Part shown: positions 1-7,413 of the stretch, piece after piece
How positions within the stretch are numbered: position 1 is the stretch's first letter
Layout of the letters: each line of letters starts with the position of its first letter
Assembly (NCBI RefSeq): GCF_014643535.1
Contig: NZ_BMJQ01000001.1
Span: 372,001 to 436,000 of the forward strand
From: Aliidongia dinghuensis
Lineage (GTDB): Bacteria; Pseudomonadota; Alphaproteobacteria; ATCC43930; CGMCC-115725
DNA length: 64,000 nt
Direction of reading: 5' to 3'
Program-made: the position numbers and the translations under genes
The notes under the pieces: model-generated
Databases searched by the model: none
Told to the model about the DNA's origin: nothing
Seen by the model: only the letters and a program-made list of their open reading frames with translations

Positions 1-882
1 CCGTACTGCCCGCGGTGCGGCGTCACCGACGCCTGGGAGACGCGCCGCCGCCGCTTCAAGTGCCGCGCGAAGGACTGCCGTTGCGAGTTCAGCGTGACCA
101 GCGGGACAATCTTCGCCCATCACAAGCTGCCGTTCCGCCAGTTGCTCGCCGCCATCGCGCTCTCGGCCCATGCCGTGAAAGGCAAGGCGGCGCTCCAGGT
201 CGCACGCGAGCTGGGCGTCCAGTACAAGACCGCTTGGGCCAACCTGATGAAGCTCCGTGAAGCGATCGCCGCCGAGCGCGCCTCGCTGATGCTCGAAGGC
301 ACCGTCGAGGTCGACGGCATGTACGTCGGCGGCCACATCCGGCCGGAGAATCGCGCCGAAGACCGCATCGACCGGCGCCTTCGCGAGAACCAGACCGGCA
401 AGCGCAAGTGCGTCATTGCCATCCGCCAGCGCAACGGCCGCATCGTCACGGCGATCACAAAGACGGAGGACGCGGCCGTCATCATGCCGCTGCTTCAACG
501 CTACGCGAGACATGCGCACGTGGTCGTCGCCGACGAGCACCACGCCTACAATCAGGTGGCGGCGGTGTTCGAGGAGGTCGAGCGCGTCAACCACAGCCTC
601 GCTTACCGGAGCGAGGCTGGCGTCTCGACGAATCAGGTCGAGAGCTTCTTCAGCCGTGTGCGGCGCGGCGAGTGGGGCACCTTCCATCACATCGCGAGCC
701 AGTATCTGGACTGGTACGCGTTCGAGATGGCCTGGCGCGAGGACCATCGCCGAACCGACATGCGCACCCTCGTGCGGGGCATGCTGTCGAAGGCGATGGG
801 ACATCGGACGAGCCGCTGGTTATGCGGCTACTGGCAGGGTAACCATCCGCCGAAAGACGCCTTCATGGTCGTCGTGCCGTAG
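1..882 (+). CDS. IS1595-family (ISXO2-like) transposase, 5' end outside window
   Basis: The reading frame is open from base 1, so the gene starts before the window. The first codons give an N-terminal zinc ribbon (CPRCG, then two more cysteines in RCKAKDC-like context), followed by a helical region. An ISXO2-type DDE catalytic domain comes next: VDGMYVGG holds the first Asp, VVVADEHHAYN the second, and NQVESFFSRVRRGEWG the last acidic region. This layout is typical of IS1595 transposases. No terminal inverted repeat could be fixed downstream. The only neighbour is a convergent gene 3 bp away. Confidence 0.9.
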   Translation, partial: PYCPRCGVTDAWETRRRRFKCRAKDCRCEFSVTSGTIFAHHKLPFRQLLAAIALSAHAVKGKAALQVARELGVQYKTAWANLMKLREAIAAERASLMLEGTVEVDGMYVGGHIRPENRAEDRIDRRLRENQTGKRKCVIAIRQRNGRIVTAITKTEDAAVIMPLLQRYARHAHVVVADEHHAYNQVAAVFEEVERVNHSLAYRSEAGVSTNQVESFFSRVRRGEWGTFHHIASQYLDWYAFEMAWREDHRRTDMRTLVRGMLSKAMGHRTSRWLCGYWQGNHPPKDAFMVVVP

Positions 883-885
883 ACG

Positions 886-1347
886 TCAGCCGACCTGGCG
901 CAGCGGCGCCCGCCACAGCACGCGTTTGTCGCCGTCGGTGCGGATGCCCTCGACGACCTTGGTCCGCTCCAGGCCATTCAGGATCGTGCGGACGCGCTGA
1001 ACGAGCGCGTCGAACTTGCGCTTGTCGTCGGCGGGCAGCTCCTTGGCATCAACGACGGCGGACGCAATCGCCGAGGTGGCCATCGGCTCGACCGCGGACC
1101 GGATGAGCTTCCCGATGATGGAGGTGAGTTCGCTGGCAGGCAGCATCGAGGACGGCTTTCTAGCCTGGGCCTTCGGGCGCTTTCCAACGGTCTGGGGCGT
1201 GTAAGTCGGATCGAAGATCAGCGCGGCCCGGTCCAGAACCTCAATGTCGTCCAGTAGCTTTCGCTTCTCACCTTCAAGCGTGTCCGCTCGGTCGAGCAGC
1301 ACGGCGCGCTTCAGCAAGATTTCCTTGGGAACGGCATTCACGGCCAT
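886..1347 (-). CDS. hypothetical protein next to the transposase
   Basis: A 153-residue protein of unknown function. Residues about 8-42 are charged and heptad-like (probable coiled coil). The middle is Lys/Pro-rich (KRPKAQARKPSS), and the C-terminal 80 residues look like a small helical or winged-helix domain (VQRVRTILNGLERTKVVEGIR...KRVLWRAP). The start ATG has AAGGATC about 8 bases upstream. It converges on the transposase, with 3 bp between the stop codons, so it may be a passenger of the element or an adjacent host gene. No catalytic motif is visible. Confidence 0.65.
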   Translation of the reverse strand: MAVNAVPKEILLKRAVLLDRADTLEGEKRKLLDDIEVLDRAALIFDPTYTPQTVGKRPKAQARKPSSMLPASELTSIIGKLIRSAVEPMATSAIASAVVDAKELPADDKRKFDALVQRVRTILNGLERTKVVEGIRTDGDKRVLWRAPLRQVG

Positions 1348-1649
1348 GGTCAGATCCTTGTGAGGAAGGGATCTGAATCATATCCGGAATGGCTTCGCCA
1401 AATCGGTGGCAGTTGCTACCTAATCCCGTTAATTCGGAACGGTCAAGTGAAAAGAACAAATAGAGAACATCGGCCGTTTCGGGACCGCGCTTCGCTTATT
1501 CGGTCCGGAAGCCACCACAATCGCAAACCTTTACGGAGGCGACGTCACTCCCGCCGACACCTGCCCGCAATGCTTGTTCCGTTACTCAAAATGACTATAA
1601 TGACTATAATGACTATAATGATCTTCTCTTTGAGATGGGAGTGTCGGCC
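1348..1649. other. intergenic region upstream of the toxin-antitoxin pair
   Basis: About 300 bp without a convincing gene. It is visibly more AT-rich than its surroundings. It holds the likely right end of the IS-associated segment and the antitoxin promoter near 1574-1619. No terminal inverted repeat or target duplication of the IS could be identified by eye. Confidence 0.5.
1574..1619 (+). promoter_or_regulatory. vapBC promoter with triple 9-bp repeat creating three TATAAT boxes
   Basis: Three perfect tandem copies of ATGACTATA occupy 1591-1617, followed by ATG. Each junction creates TATAAT (1596-1601, 1605-1610, 1614-1619). A TTGTTC sequence at 1574-1579 lies 16 bp before the first box, a workable sigma-70 spacing. 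The repeats could also be the operator bound by the antitoxin, since toxin-antitoxin promoters are commonly autoregulated (inference). Confidence 0.6.
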
Positions 1650-1904
1650 ATGTCCATTGAAACATGGACACTCGCTGAGGCGAAGGCGAAGTTCAGCGAG
1701 GTCGTCGACAAGGCGCGGGCGAGCGGTCCGCAGACCATCACGAAGAACGGTCGTGTTGCTGTCGTCGTGGTGTCTGCGGAGGAATGGGAACGGAAGACCC
1801 GCCGGCCCGGCAATCTGGCCGAGTTCTTCGCGGAATCCCCCTTGCGCAGTTCGACCCTTGAGGTCTCTCGGACGAAGGATGCCCCGCGCGAGATCGATCT
1901 GTGA
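1650..1904 (+). CDS. type II antitoxin, Phd/YefM family
   Basis: A short antitoxin of 84 residues. The N-terminal segment WTLAEAKAKFSEVVDKARASGPQTITKNGRVAVVVVSAEEW is the classic Phd/YefM fold that binds operator DNA, and the C-terminal tail would wrap the toxin. The ATG at 1650 is preferred over one at 1635 because GGGAG sits 8 bases before it. The stop overlaps the GTG start of the downstream PIN-domain toxin (GTGA), so the two are translationally coupled. Expected role: neutralise the toxin and repress the shared promoter. Confidence 0.88.
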   Translation: MSIETWTLAEAKAKFSEVVDKARASGPQTITKNGRVAVVVVSAEEWERKTRRPGNLAEFFAESPLRSSTLEVSRTKDAPREIDL

Positions 1905-2326
1905 ATTTTCTGCTCGACACCAACGTCGTGTCGGAGTGGACGAAGCCGCGCCCCGATAGCGGCGTCGTGGCCTGGCTCGCCGACGCGGACGAGGATCGTG
2001 TGTTCATCAGCGTCGTGACGCTGGCGGAGCTGCGTCACGGGATCGAGCGGATGCCTTCGGGTGCCCGACGAGACCGGCTCGATGCCTGGCTCATCGGCGA
2101 GATGCCCGCGCGCTTCGAGGCTCGCGTGTTGCCGGTCGATGCGGGCACGGCCGATTGCTGGGGCCGCATCATGGCGCGGGGACAGGCCGCCGGCCGCCCC
2201 GTCGGCACGATGGATGCCTTCATCGCCGCGACGGCGGAGCAGCACGGCCTCACGCTCGTCACCCGCAATGTCTCCGACTTCGACGCCCTTGGCATTCGAT
2301 TGATCAACCCTTGGAGCGATGCCTGA
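1901..2326 (+). CDS. vapC: type II toxin VapC/FitB-like, PIN-domain ribonuclease
   Basis: A 141-residue PIN-domain protein. Acidic residues expected to bind Mg are visible in LLDTN (start), TLAELRHG (Glu), GTMDAFIAATA (Asp) and RNVSDF (Asp). PIN toxins of this type cleave RNA when the antitoxin is degraded. It starts with GTG overlapping the antitoxin stop. Length and order are normal for a Phd/VapC or FitAB-like operon. The PIN fold is clear; the RNA target cannot be read from sequence. Confidence 0.9.
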   Translation: MNFLLDTNVVSEWTKPRPDSGVVAWLADADEDRVFISVVTLAELRHGIERMPSGARRDRLDAWLIGEMPARFEARVLPVDAGTADCWGRIMARGQAAGRPVGTMDAFIAATAEQHGLTLVTRNVSDFDALGIRLINPWSDA

Positions 2327-2333
2327 GCCGCGA

Positions 2334-3167
2334 TCAGGGAAAGAATGCCAGCGCCTGGCCATTGAGGCGCGGCAGTGTCACGACGGCGCCGAGGCACCGG
2401 CCGGTCGTGAAGTCGAAGGCTACGACCTCGTCGCGGGCGACGCAGTAGAGGTGCCCGTCGGGCCCGAAGCGCAGGCCGCGCGGCTTCAAGAATCGAGCCG
2501 TTCGGCCGGGCGAGAAGACGCGGACGAGCCGGCCGTCGCGCGCGGCATATTCCCGGATCGTGGTAACGGCGTCGGGCGCGCCGAACGGGCGCTCGCTCGA
2601 GACGACGACATTGCCGGTAGGCGCCAGGATGAGATCGAGCGGGCTCAGTTCCGGGTCCGCGACATGCCAGCGCGGCAGAGGCGCGCCGTTCGGGGCGAAT
2701 GCGCGGATCGCGTTGTCGCCCGTGCCGTCCGGGCCGATGCCGGACGCGAGAAACAGCCGGCCGTCCGGGGCGAAGGCAAAGCCACGCGGAAACGGCACGA
2801 TGCCTGGCGGTAGCACGAGCGTGCCCGGCGCGTCGAGGGCAGGGGCGAAGGCCATGATTGCGCGTGCGCTGCGCAGCCCGACGCTATAGCGGCCGTCCGC
2901 GCCGAAGTTGCCGCCGCCGGCGTTGAGCCCGTCGATCGGGCCGCTGTCGCGTACGACCGTGCCGCGCGCATCGAGCGCCAGCACGCGGTCGCTGCCGCTG
3001 TTGAGGAACAGGAGGCCGGCAACGCGGTCGACGCCGAGGCCGCGCGGATCGGCAATGCGGCGGTCGGTGCTGAAGGCCCCGAGCGATTGGCCGTCAGGCG
3101 CGAAAGCGAGGAGCGCGCCGTGGCCGTCGCCGTTGGCGCCTGCTGCGCTGGTGACGAGCAGGGGCAT
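2334..3167 (-). CDS. NHL/SMP-30-like beta-propeller protein
   Basis: A 277-residue protein built of repeated blade-like units, for example LLAFAPDGQSLGAF, PRGLGVDRVAGLLFLNSGSDRVLALDARG, PRGFAFAPDGRLFLASG and PRGLRFGPDGHLYCVARDEVVAFD. These match NHL or SMP-30-type six-bladed propellers. No signal peptide is seen. AAGGA lies 6 bases upstream of the ATG. It follows the OYE gene by 78 bp on the same strand, so it may be the last gene of that operon. The ligand or reaction is not evident. Confidence 0.75.
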   Translation of the reverse strand: MPLLVTSAAGANGDGHGALLAFAPDGQSLGAFSTDRRIADPRGLGVDRVAGLLFLNSGSDRVLALDARGTVVRDSGPIDGLNAGGGNFGADGRYSVGLRSARAIMAFAPALDAPGTLVLPPGIVPFPRGFAFAPDGRLFLASGIGPDGTGDNAIRAFAPNGAPLPRWHVADPELSPLDLILAPTGNVVVSSERPFGAPDAVTTIREYAARDGRLVRVFSPGRTARFLKPRGLRFGPDGHLYCVARDEVVAFDFTTGRCLGAVVTLPRLNGQALAFFP

Positions 3168-3245
3168 GTCTTCCTTGGGGCTCGAGGCGTTGTGCTGGCA
3201 TGGCGCATCGGCCGCCCGGTCGGGCGGCCGATCCGGTTGCGGCCG

Positions 3246-4355
3246 TCAGTCCGCGGCGGCCGCCGTCGCGTCGTGGAACGGGTAGTCGACATAGCCCCGC
3301 CCGTCGCCGCCATAGAACGTGTCCCGGTCATAGCGGTTGAGCGGCAGGTTCAGCCGCAGCCGCTCCGGCAGGTCCGGGTTGGCGATGAAATGGCGACCGA
3401 AGGCGACCAGATCCGCGGTTCCGGCCTCGACGATCTCGATCGCCTTCTGGCGGTCGAAGCCACCGGCGGCGATGATCGTGCCGCGATAGATCGGGCGCAG
3501 ATGCTGGGCCGCGAGCGGGGCGACACCCTCCTGGATCTCCTCGATGCCCTTGATGCGCGGCTCGATGATGTGGAGATAGGCGAGGCCGAAGCGGTTCAGC
3601 TGTTTCACCAGATAGCCGAAGGTCGCCGCCGGGTCGCTGTCGTGCATCGAGCCGTACTGGCCGCTCGGCGACAGGCGGACGGCCACGCGATTGCCGCCCC
3701 AGACCGAGACCAGAGCGTCCACCACCTCGAGCATGAACCGGGCCCGGTTCTCGATCGGCCCGCCATAGTCGTCCGTGCGCTTGTTGGTGCCGTCCTCCAG
3801 GAACTGGTCGGGCAGGTAGCCGTTGGCGCCGTGCAACTCGACGCCGTCGAAACCGGCCGCGAGCGCGCGTTCCGCACCCTTGCGGAATTCCTCGACGATG
3901 CCCGGGATCTCGTGTCGTTCGAGGGCGCGGGGCATCGAGAACGGCACCGGCCCGTCCGCGGCATAGGCCTCGCCCTCCGCCTGGAGCGCCGACGGCGCCA
4001 CCGGGGCCTCGCCGTTCGGCTGCAGCGACGGGTGCGACTGCCGGCCGACGTGCCAGAGTTGCAGGAAGATGCGCCCGCCCCTGGCATGGACCGCGTCGGT
4101 CACGCGCCGCCAGCCGGCGATCTGCCGGTCGTCATAGATGCCGGGCGCGCCGGCATAGCCATTGCCGCGCACCGAAACCGGGGTCGCCTCGGAGACGATG
4201 AGCCCGCCCTGGCTTGCGCGCTGGCTGTAGTACTCGACCATCAGGTCGCCCGGGATGTCGCCCGGTTCCGAGCGCATGCGCGTGAGCGGCGCCATCACGA
4301 CGCGGTGCGCGATCTCGTAGGGGCCGATTTTCACCGGCGAGAACAGCTTCGACAT
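3246..4355 (-). CDS. nemA: Old Yellow Enzyme family alkene/nitroester reductase (NemA-like)
   Basis: A 369-residue FMN-dependent reductase. The N-terminal SPVKIGPYEIAHRVVMAPLTRMRS is the OYE signature. LQLWHVGRQSH, HGANGYLPDQFLEDGTNKRTDDYGG (active-site HxxN region) and VRLSPSGQYGSM are all present. Family members reduce activated C=C bonds, N-ethylmaleimide or nitrate esters with NAD(P)H. It lies 30 bp downstream of an AhpD-like gene, in a LysR-linked redox cluster, which fits electrophile or oxidant detoxification. The native substrate is unknown. Confidence 0.92.
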   Translation of the reverse strand: MSKLFSPVKIGPYEIAHRVVMAPLTRMRSEPGDIPGDLMVEYYSQRASQGGLIVSEATPVSVRGNGYAGAPGIYDDRQIAGWRRVTDAVHARGGRIFLQLWHVGRQSHPSLQPNGEAPVAPSALQAEGEAYAADGPVPFSMPRALERHEIPGIVEEFRKGAERALAAGFDGVELHGANGYLPDQFLEDGTNKRTDDYGGPIENRARFMLEVVDALVSVWGGNRVAVRLSPSGQYGSMHDSDPAATFGYLVKQLNRFGLAYLHIIEPRIKGIEEIQEGVAPLAAQHLRPIYRGTIIAAGGFDRQKAIEIVEAGTADLVAFGRHFIANPDLPERLRLNLPLNRYDRDTFYGGDGRGYVDYPFHDATAAAAD

Positions 4356-4385
4356 GGGACTATTCCTTGATGAAGGGAGAGGCGG

Positions 4386-4943
4386 TCAGGCGGCCGGCTT
4401 GGTCCATTCGTTGCCGCGCATGAAGCCGTCGAGCTCGGTATGGGCGATGTGGTTCGTGTAGTTGCTCATCACCTTGGTCGCGACGCCGAGGACGACCTCG
4501 AGCACGTTCTGCCGGGTGTAGCCGGCGGCGATGAAGGCATCCGTGTCCGCGTCGGAAACCCAGCCGCGGTTGCGCACGACGAGCGTCGCGAAGCGATGCA
4601 GCGCCTCGAGCTTGGCATCGGGGATCGCCGTGCCGTTGCGCAGTGCCTCGATCGCGGCAGGGGCCATCTTCTGCATCTTGGCGAGCGTCGTGTGGCCGGC
4701 CATGCAGTAATGGCACTCGTTCTCGAAGTTGGCGGTCAGATAGACGACCTGCTGCTCATGCGGCGTCAGCGTCGTCTTCGAGAACAGATCCCAGAGTGTC
4801 GAGTAACCGGCCAGAAGCTCCGGCGATTCCGCCATATTCGCTTGCAGGTTCGGCACGAAGCCGAAGGCGGCTTTGGTTGCGGCGAGCGCCGGCTTGGCGG
4901 CTTCGGGCGCGGTCTCTTCCGTGTACTTGGTGAAGCGGGTCAT
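4386..4943 (-). CDS. AhpD-like carboxymuconolactone decarboxylase family protein
   Basis: A 185-residue all-helical AhpD-fold protein. ENECHYCMAGHT carries the ECxxC...H redox/catalytic motif of alkylhydroperoxidase AhpD relatives. The ATG at 4943 is chosen because a perfect AAGGAGAT precedes it; an upstream in-frame extension is Arg-rich and unlikely. A 15-bp ATTCC-N5-GGAAT palindrome lies 90 bp upstream, so the gene probably has its own LysR-controlled promoter. Likely role: thiol-based peroxide or electrophile defence with the neighbouring OYE. Confidence 0.88.
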   Translation of the reverse strand: MTRFTKYTEETAPEAAKPALAATKAAFGFVPNLQANMAESPELLAGYSTLWDLFSKTTLTPHEQQVVYLTANFENECHYCMAGHTTLAKMQKMAPAAIEALRNGTAIPDAKLEALHRFATLVVRNRGWVSDADTDAFIAAGYTRQNVLEVVLGVATKVMSNYTNHIAHTELDGFMRGNEWTKPAA

Positions 4944-5030
4944 GATCGATCTCCTTGATGGACGTCGTTGTCGACGAGCCAAATCTAGTTTCTGGATCGG
5001 TGGCGAATAGCCGGGCCGGCCGACTATCAA

Positions 5031-5543
5031 TTATTCCGGTTGGGAATGTTCCCGACGACGGCGCAGGCCGGCGAGCGCCGCCAGCAGCTGGCGCGGCTCG
5101 ATGCAGTCCCGGCAGGTCGTGTCGATGAGCGACAGGACGATTCGGCCGTCGCGATCGACGACATACGTCGCCGGCATCGTCCGGCTCTGTCCCGAGGGGT
5201 GTGGGCGCGCGAGGTCCAGGCCATAGGCCCGGGCGACCTTGCCGTCGTGATCCTGGCCGGCCGGGAACGGCAGGCTGCTGAGGTCCGGTCCGGCAGCCTC
5301 CGCCCGGTATGGCGGCACGATCACGACGATCGTGGCGCCGTGCTGCGCGACCTCGGGCTGAAGGGCGGAGAGCGCCTCGAACGCAGCGCTGTCAAAGGGG
5401 CTGCGCTGGAAGCAGATGATCGCCGGGCCCCTCTCCAGCAGGTGCTGCAGGACGACGGTGCCGCCCAGCACCTCCGGCAGGGCGAAATCAGGCGCGATCT
5501 GCCCGGCCTTCACGGCCGATCGGGTGACGTCGAGCTCGACCAT
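5031..5543 (-). CDS. peroxiredoxin-fold (AhpC/TSA-like) protein lacking the peroxidatic cysteine
   Basis: A 170-residue thioredoxin-fold protein resembling PrxQ/AhpC-TSA proteins: GQIAPDFALPEVLGGTVVLQHLLERGPAIICFQRS, later TYVVDRDGRIVLSLID. In the paralogue at 6582-7256 the equivalent segment reads FYRGVWCPYC; here it is FQRSPFDSAA, so both cysteines are absent. A CRDC motif occurs near the C-terminus (about residue 146). It is transcribed divergently from the LysR gene. It may be a non-catalytic or alternative thiol protein; ordinary peroxidase function is doubtful. Confidence 0.8.
   Translation of the reverse strand: MVELDVTRSAVKAGQIAPDFALPEVLGGTVVLQHLLERGPAIICFQRSPFDSAAFEALSALQPEVAQHGATIVVIVPPYRAEAAGPDLSSLPFPAGQDHDGKVARAYGLDLARPHPSGQSRTMPATYVVDRDGRIVLSLIDTTCRDCIEPRQLLAALAGLRRRREHSQPE
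5033..5047. promoter_or_regulatory. candidate LysR operator, site 1
   Basis: ATTCCGGTTGGGAAT: an inverted ATTCC/GGAAT pair separated by 5 bases, matching the T-N11-A form of LysR boxes. It lies 90 bp upstream of the AhpD-like start, overlapping the 3' end of the preceding gene. Two near-identical sites are at 5629 and 7358. Confidence 0.6.
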
Positions 5544-5628
5544 CGGCTGCCTTCCTTATCGTCGAGCGCTCTGCGCCGACGGCTGTTTAGAGCTGCGTTG
5601 CGGCATGCCGGCTCACGTGATAAGCCCC

Positions 5629-5643
5629 ATTCCCGGGAGGAAT
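5629..5643. promoter_or_regulatory. candidate LysR operator, site 2 (overlaps the lysR ribosome-binding site)
   Basis: ATTCCCGGGAGGAAT, the same ATTCC-N5-GGAAT layout as sites 1 and 3. It lies 86 bp upstream of the divergent peroxiredoxin-like gene and covers the GGGAGG Shine-Dalgarno of the lysR gene. This suggests activation of the former and autorepression of the latter. A TCACGTGA palindrome at 5613-5620 also recurs near site 3 (7296-7303). Confidence 0.6.
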
Positions 5644-5647
5644 ATTC

Positions 5648-6544
5648 ATGGACCGTATGACCGCCATGGAGACGTTCGTCCGGGTCGTCGAAAGCGGCTC
5701 GTTCTCGGTCGCGGCCCGCCATCTGCGCGTCGGCCAGCCGGCGGTTTCCAAGACCGTGGCCCAGCTCGAGGACCGGCTCGGCGTCAAGCTGCTCACCCGT
5801 TCGACGCGCGGGCTCACGACGACCGAGGCCGGGCAGAGCTACTACGAGCGGGCGAAGCGCGCGATCGAGGAGGCCGACGAGGCCGACCTCGCCGCACGCG
5901 GTGCCGGCACGAGCCTATCCGGCCGCCTCCGGGTCTGCGCGGCGGTGACCTTCGCCAGCCTCCACATCATCCCGCGACTGCCGAAGTTCCTGGCCGAGCA
6001 TCCGGACCTGGAACTCGAGGTCGTGCTCGACGACCGCAACATCGACCTCATCCAGGACGGCATCGACGTCGCGTTCCGCATGGGCACGCTTGCCGACTCC
6101 GCCCTGACGGCGCGCCGGATCGCCCGTGGCCGGCGCCTCGTCGTCGGCACACCCGCCTATCTTGTGCGGGTCGGCATGCCGCAGGTTCCGGGCGACCTCG
6201 TCGGCCATCAGTCGATCATCTACCTGCAGCAGGGCGACGACGCTGCCTGGACTTTCCGGCAGGGCAGCGCCGAGACCGCGGTCGCCATGAAGAGCCGGCT
6301 CAAGGTTACGGCCGCCGAAGGCGTGCGCGCCGCGGTGTTCGCCGACCTCGGCCTCGCCGTCGCCTCGGAGTGGATGTTCGCGCCGGAACTGGCGTCCGGA
6401 CGGGTTCTGGCCGTGCTGACGGATTGGGAGCTGCCGCCGGTCGATCTCTCGGCGGTCTTCCCGGCCGGCCGCATCGCGACGGCCAAGGCCCGCGCGTTCG
6501 TCGCATTCCTGGAGGAAGCACTGGCCGGCAAGGCCGACATCTAG
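5648..6544 (+). CDS. LysR-family transcriptional regulator of the redox cluster
   Basis: A 298-residue LysR protein. The N-terminal winged helix is clear (MDRMTAMETFVRVVESGSF..., PAVSKTVAQLEDRLGVKLL, TEAGQSYYERA), followed by a periplasmic-binding-like effector domain from about residue 90. It sits between two peroxiredoxin-fold genes, one divergent and one convergent. GGGAGG lies 7 bases before ATG. The effector is unknown; the neighbourhood suggests an oxidant, quinone or electrophile. Three palindromes in the cluster are its probable sites. Confidence 0.93.
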   Translation: MDRMTAMETFVRVVESGSFSVAARHLRVGQPAVSKTVAQLEDRLGVKLLTRSTRGLTTTEAGQSYYERAKRAIEEADEADLAARGAGTSLSGRLRVCAAVTFASLHIIPRLPKFLAEHPDLELEVVLDDRNIDLIQDGIDVAFRMGTLADSALTARRIARGRRLVVGTPAYLVRVGMPQVPGDLVGHQSIIYLQQGDDAAWTFRQGSAETAVAMKSRLKVTAAEGVRAAVFADLGLAVASEWMFAPELASGRVLAVLTDWELPPVDLSAVFPAGRIATAKARAFVAFLEEALAGKADI

Positions 6545-6546
6545 CG

Positions 6547-6573
6547 ACCCGGGCGCCGTCGCGGCGCCCGGGT
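6547..6573. terminator. strong hairpin between convergent genes
   Basis: A perfect 11-bp GC-rich stem (ACCCGGGCGCC at 6547-6557 with its complement at 6563-6573) and a 5-base loop, 3 bp after the lysR stop and just beyond the stop of the convergent peroxiredoxin gene. It has only a short T run on the + side. Probably ends both transcripts. Confidence 0.65.
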
Positions 6574-6581
6574 TTGCCCGG

Positions 6582-7256
6582 TCAGGCGTTGACGGTGGCG
6601 ATCCGGTCGAGCGCCGGCAGTAGCTCCTCCGGGTCCGGCCGGCGGGTATAGTCCGGGTTGACCTCGGCATAGAGGATCGTTCCGTCCTGGCCGATGACGA
6701 ACCGGCCTGGCATCGGCAGGGTCCAGCTGTCGTCGCCGTTGAAGTTCGGCAGGTCGTTCTTCAGACTCTTATAGAGCTCGACCAGATAGTCGGGCAGCGC
6801 GAAGCGGAGGCCGAAGGCGCCGGCAACGTTGTTGTGCGTGTCGGACAGGATCGGGAAGCCGAGGCTGTTCTGGCGCGCCGACTTGCGGCTGTTGGGCGCG
6901 GTCTGCGGCGAGATCGCGACCAGGCTCGCACCCCGGCGCTGGAATTCCGGCAGCGCCGCCTGGAGCGCCTGCAGCTCCATATTGCAGTACGGGCACCAGA
7001 CGCCGCGGTAGAAGCTCACGACCAGCGGGCCGTTCTGCAGCAGGGCGAGCGACGAGACCTCGTTGCCTTCCGGGTCCTTGAGCGTGAAGGCGGGCGCCTT
7101 GTCGCCGACCTTGAGCGTGCGTTTGGCGGCGCCGGATGCGATCAGCTCGCGGGTCGCGCGGTGCATCGTCTCGATGACCGAGTGCGGCACGCTGTAGGGC
7201 GGCTTGCCCGCTTCGAAATCGGCCTTGAAAGCGTCGAGCTTGGCCTGGAGCGTCAT
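6582..7256 (-). CDS. peroxiredoxin, AhpC/TSA family
   Basis: A 224-residue peroxiredoxin. GPLVVSFYRGVWCPYCNMELQAL carries the CxxC active site in the thioredoxin fold; the partner segment LSDTHNNVAGAFGLRFALP and GRFVIGQDGTILYAEVNPDYTRRPDP follow. It would reduce peroxides using cellular thiols in the cytoplasm. Its start is 102 bp from a third ATTCC-N5-GGAAT palindrome, so it is probably in the same LysR regulon as the AhpD-like and Cys-less paralogue genes. Confidence 0.9.
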   Translation of the reverse strand: MTLQAKLDAFKADFEAGKPPYSVPHSVIETMHRATRELIASGAAKRTLKVGDKAPAFTLKDPEGNEVSSLALLQNGPLVVSFYRGVWCPYCNMELQALQAALPEFQRRGASLVAISPQTAPNSRKSARQNSLGFPILSDTHNNVAGAFGLRFALPDYLVELYKSLKNDLPNFNGDDSWTLPMPGRFVIGQDGTILYAEVNPDYTRRPDPEELLPALDRIATVNA

Positions 7257-7357
7257 CTTGGGTTCCTCATCTGTTGGCTGCCGCCCGAGCGGCGATCACG
7301 TGAGGAAGATGACGGCCATGCCCGTTCCCAGGTAGGCGGGGCGCAAGACTAAACCTT

Positions 7358-7372
7358 ATTCCCGAGGGGAAT
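7358..7372. promoter_or_regulatory. candidate LysR operator, site 3
   Basis: ATTCCCGAGGGGAAT, perfect inverted hexamers ATTCCC/GGGAAT around GAG, T-N11-A type. It lies 102 bp upstream of the peroxiredoxin start at 7256 and beyond the TCACGTGA palindrome at 7296-7303. Confidence 0.62.
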
Positions 7373-7413
7373 GGTGCGCGCGACCTTCTAGGCCGATCCT
7401 ACAGATCACGCGG

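Noticed and set aside
1360..1590. Terminal inverted repeat of the IS1595 element
   Set aside because: No convincing repeat could be matched, because the left end is outside the window.
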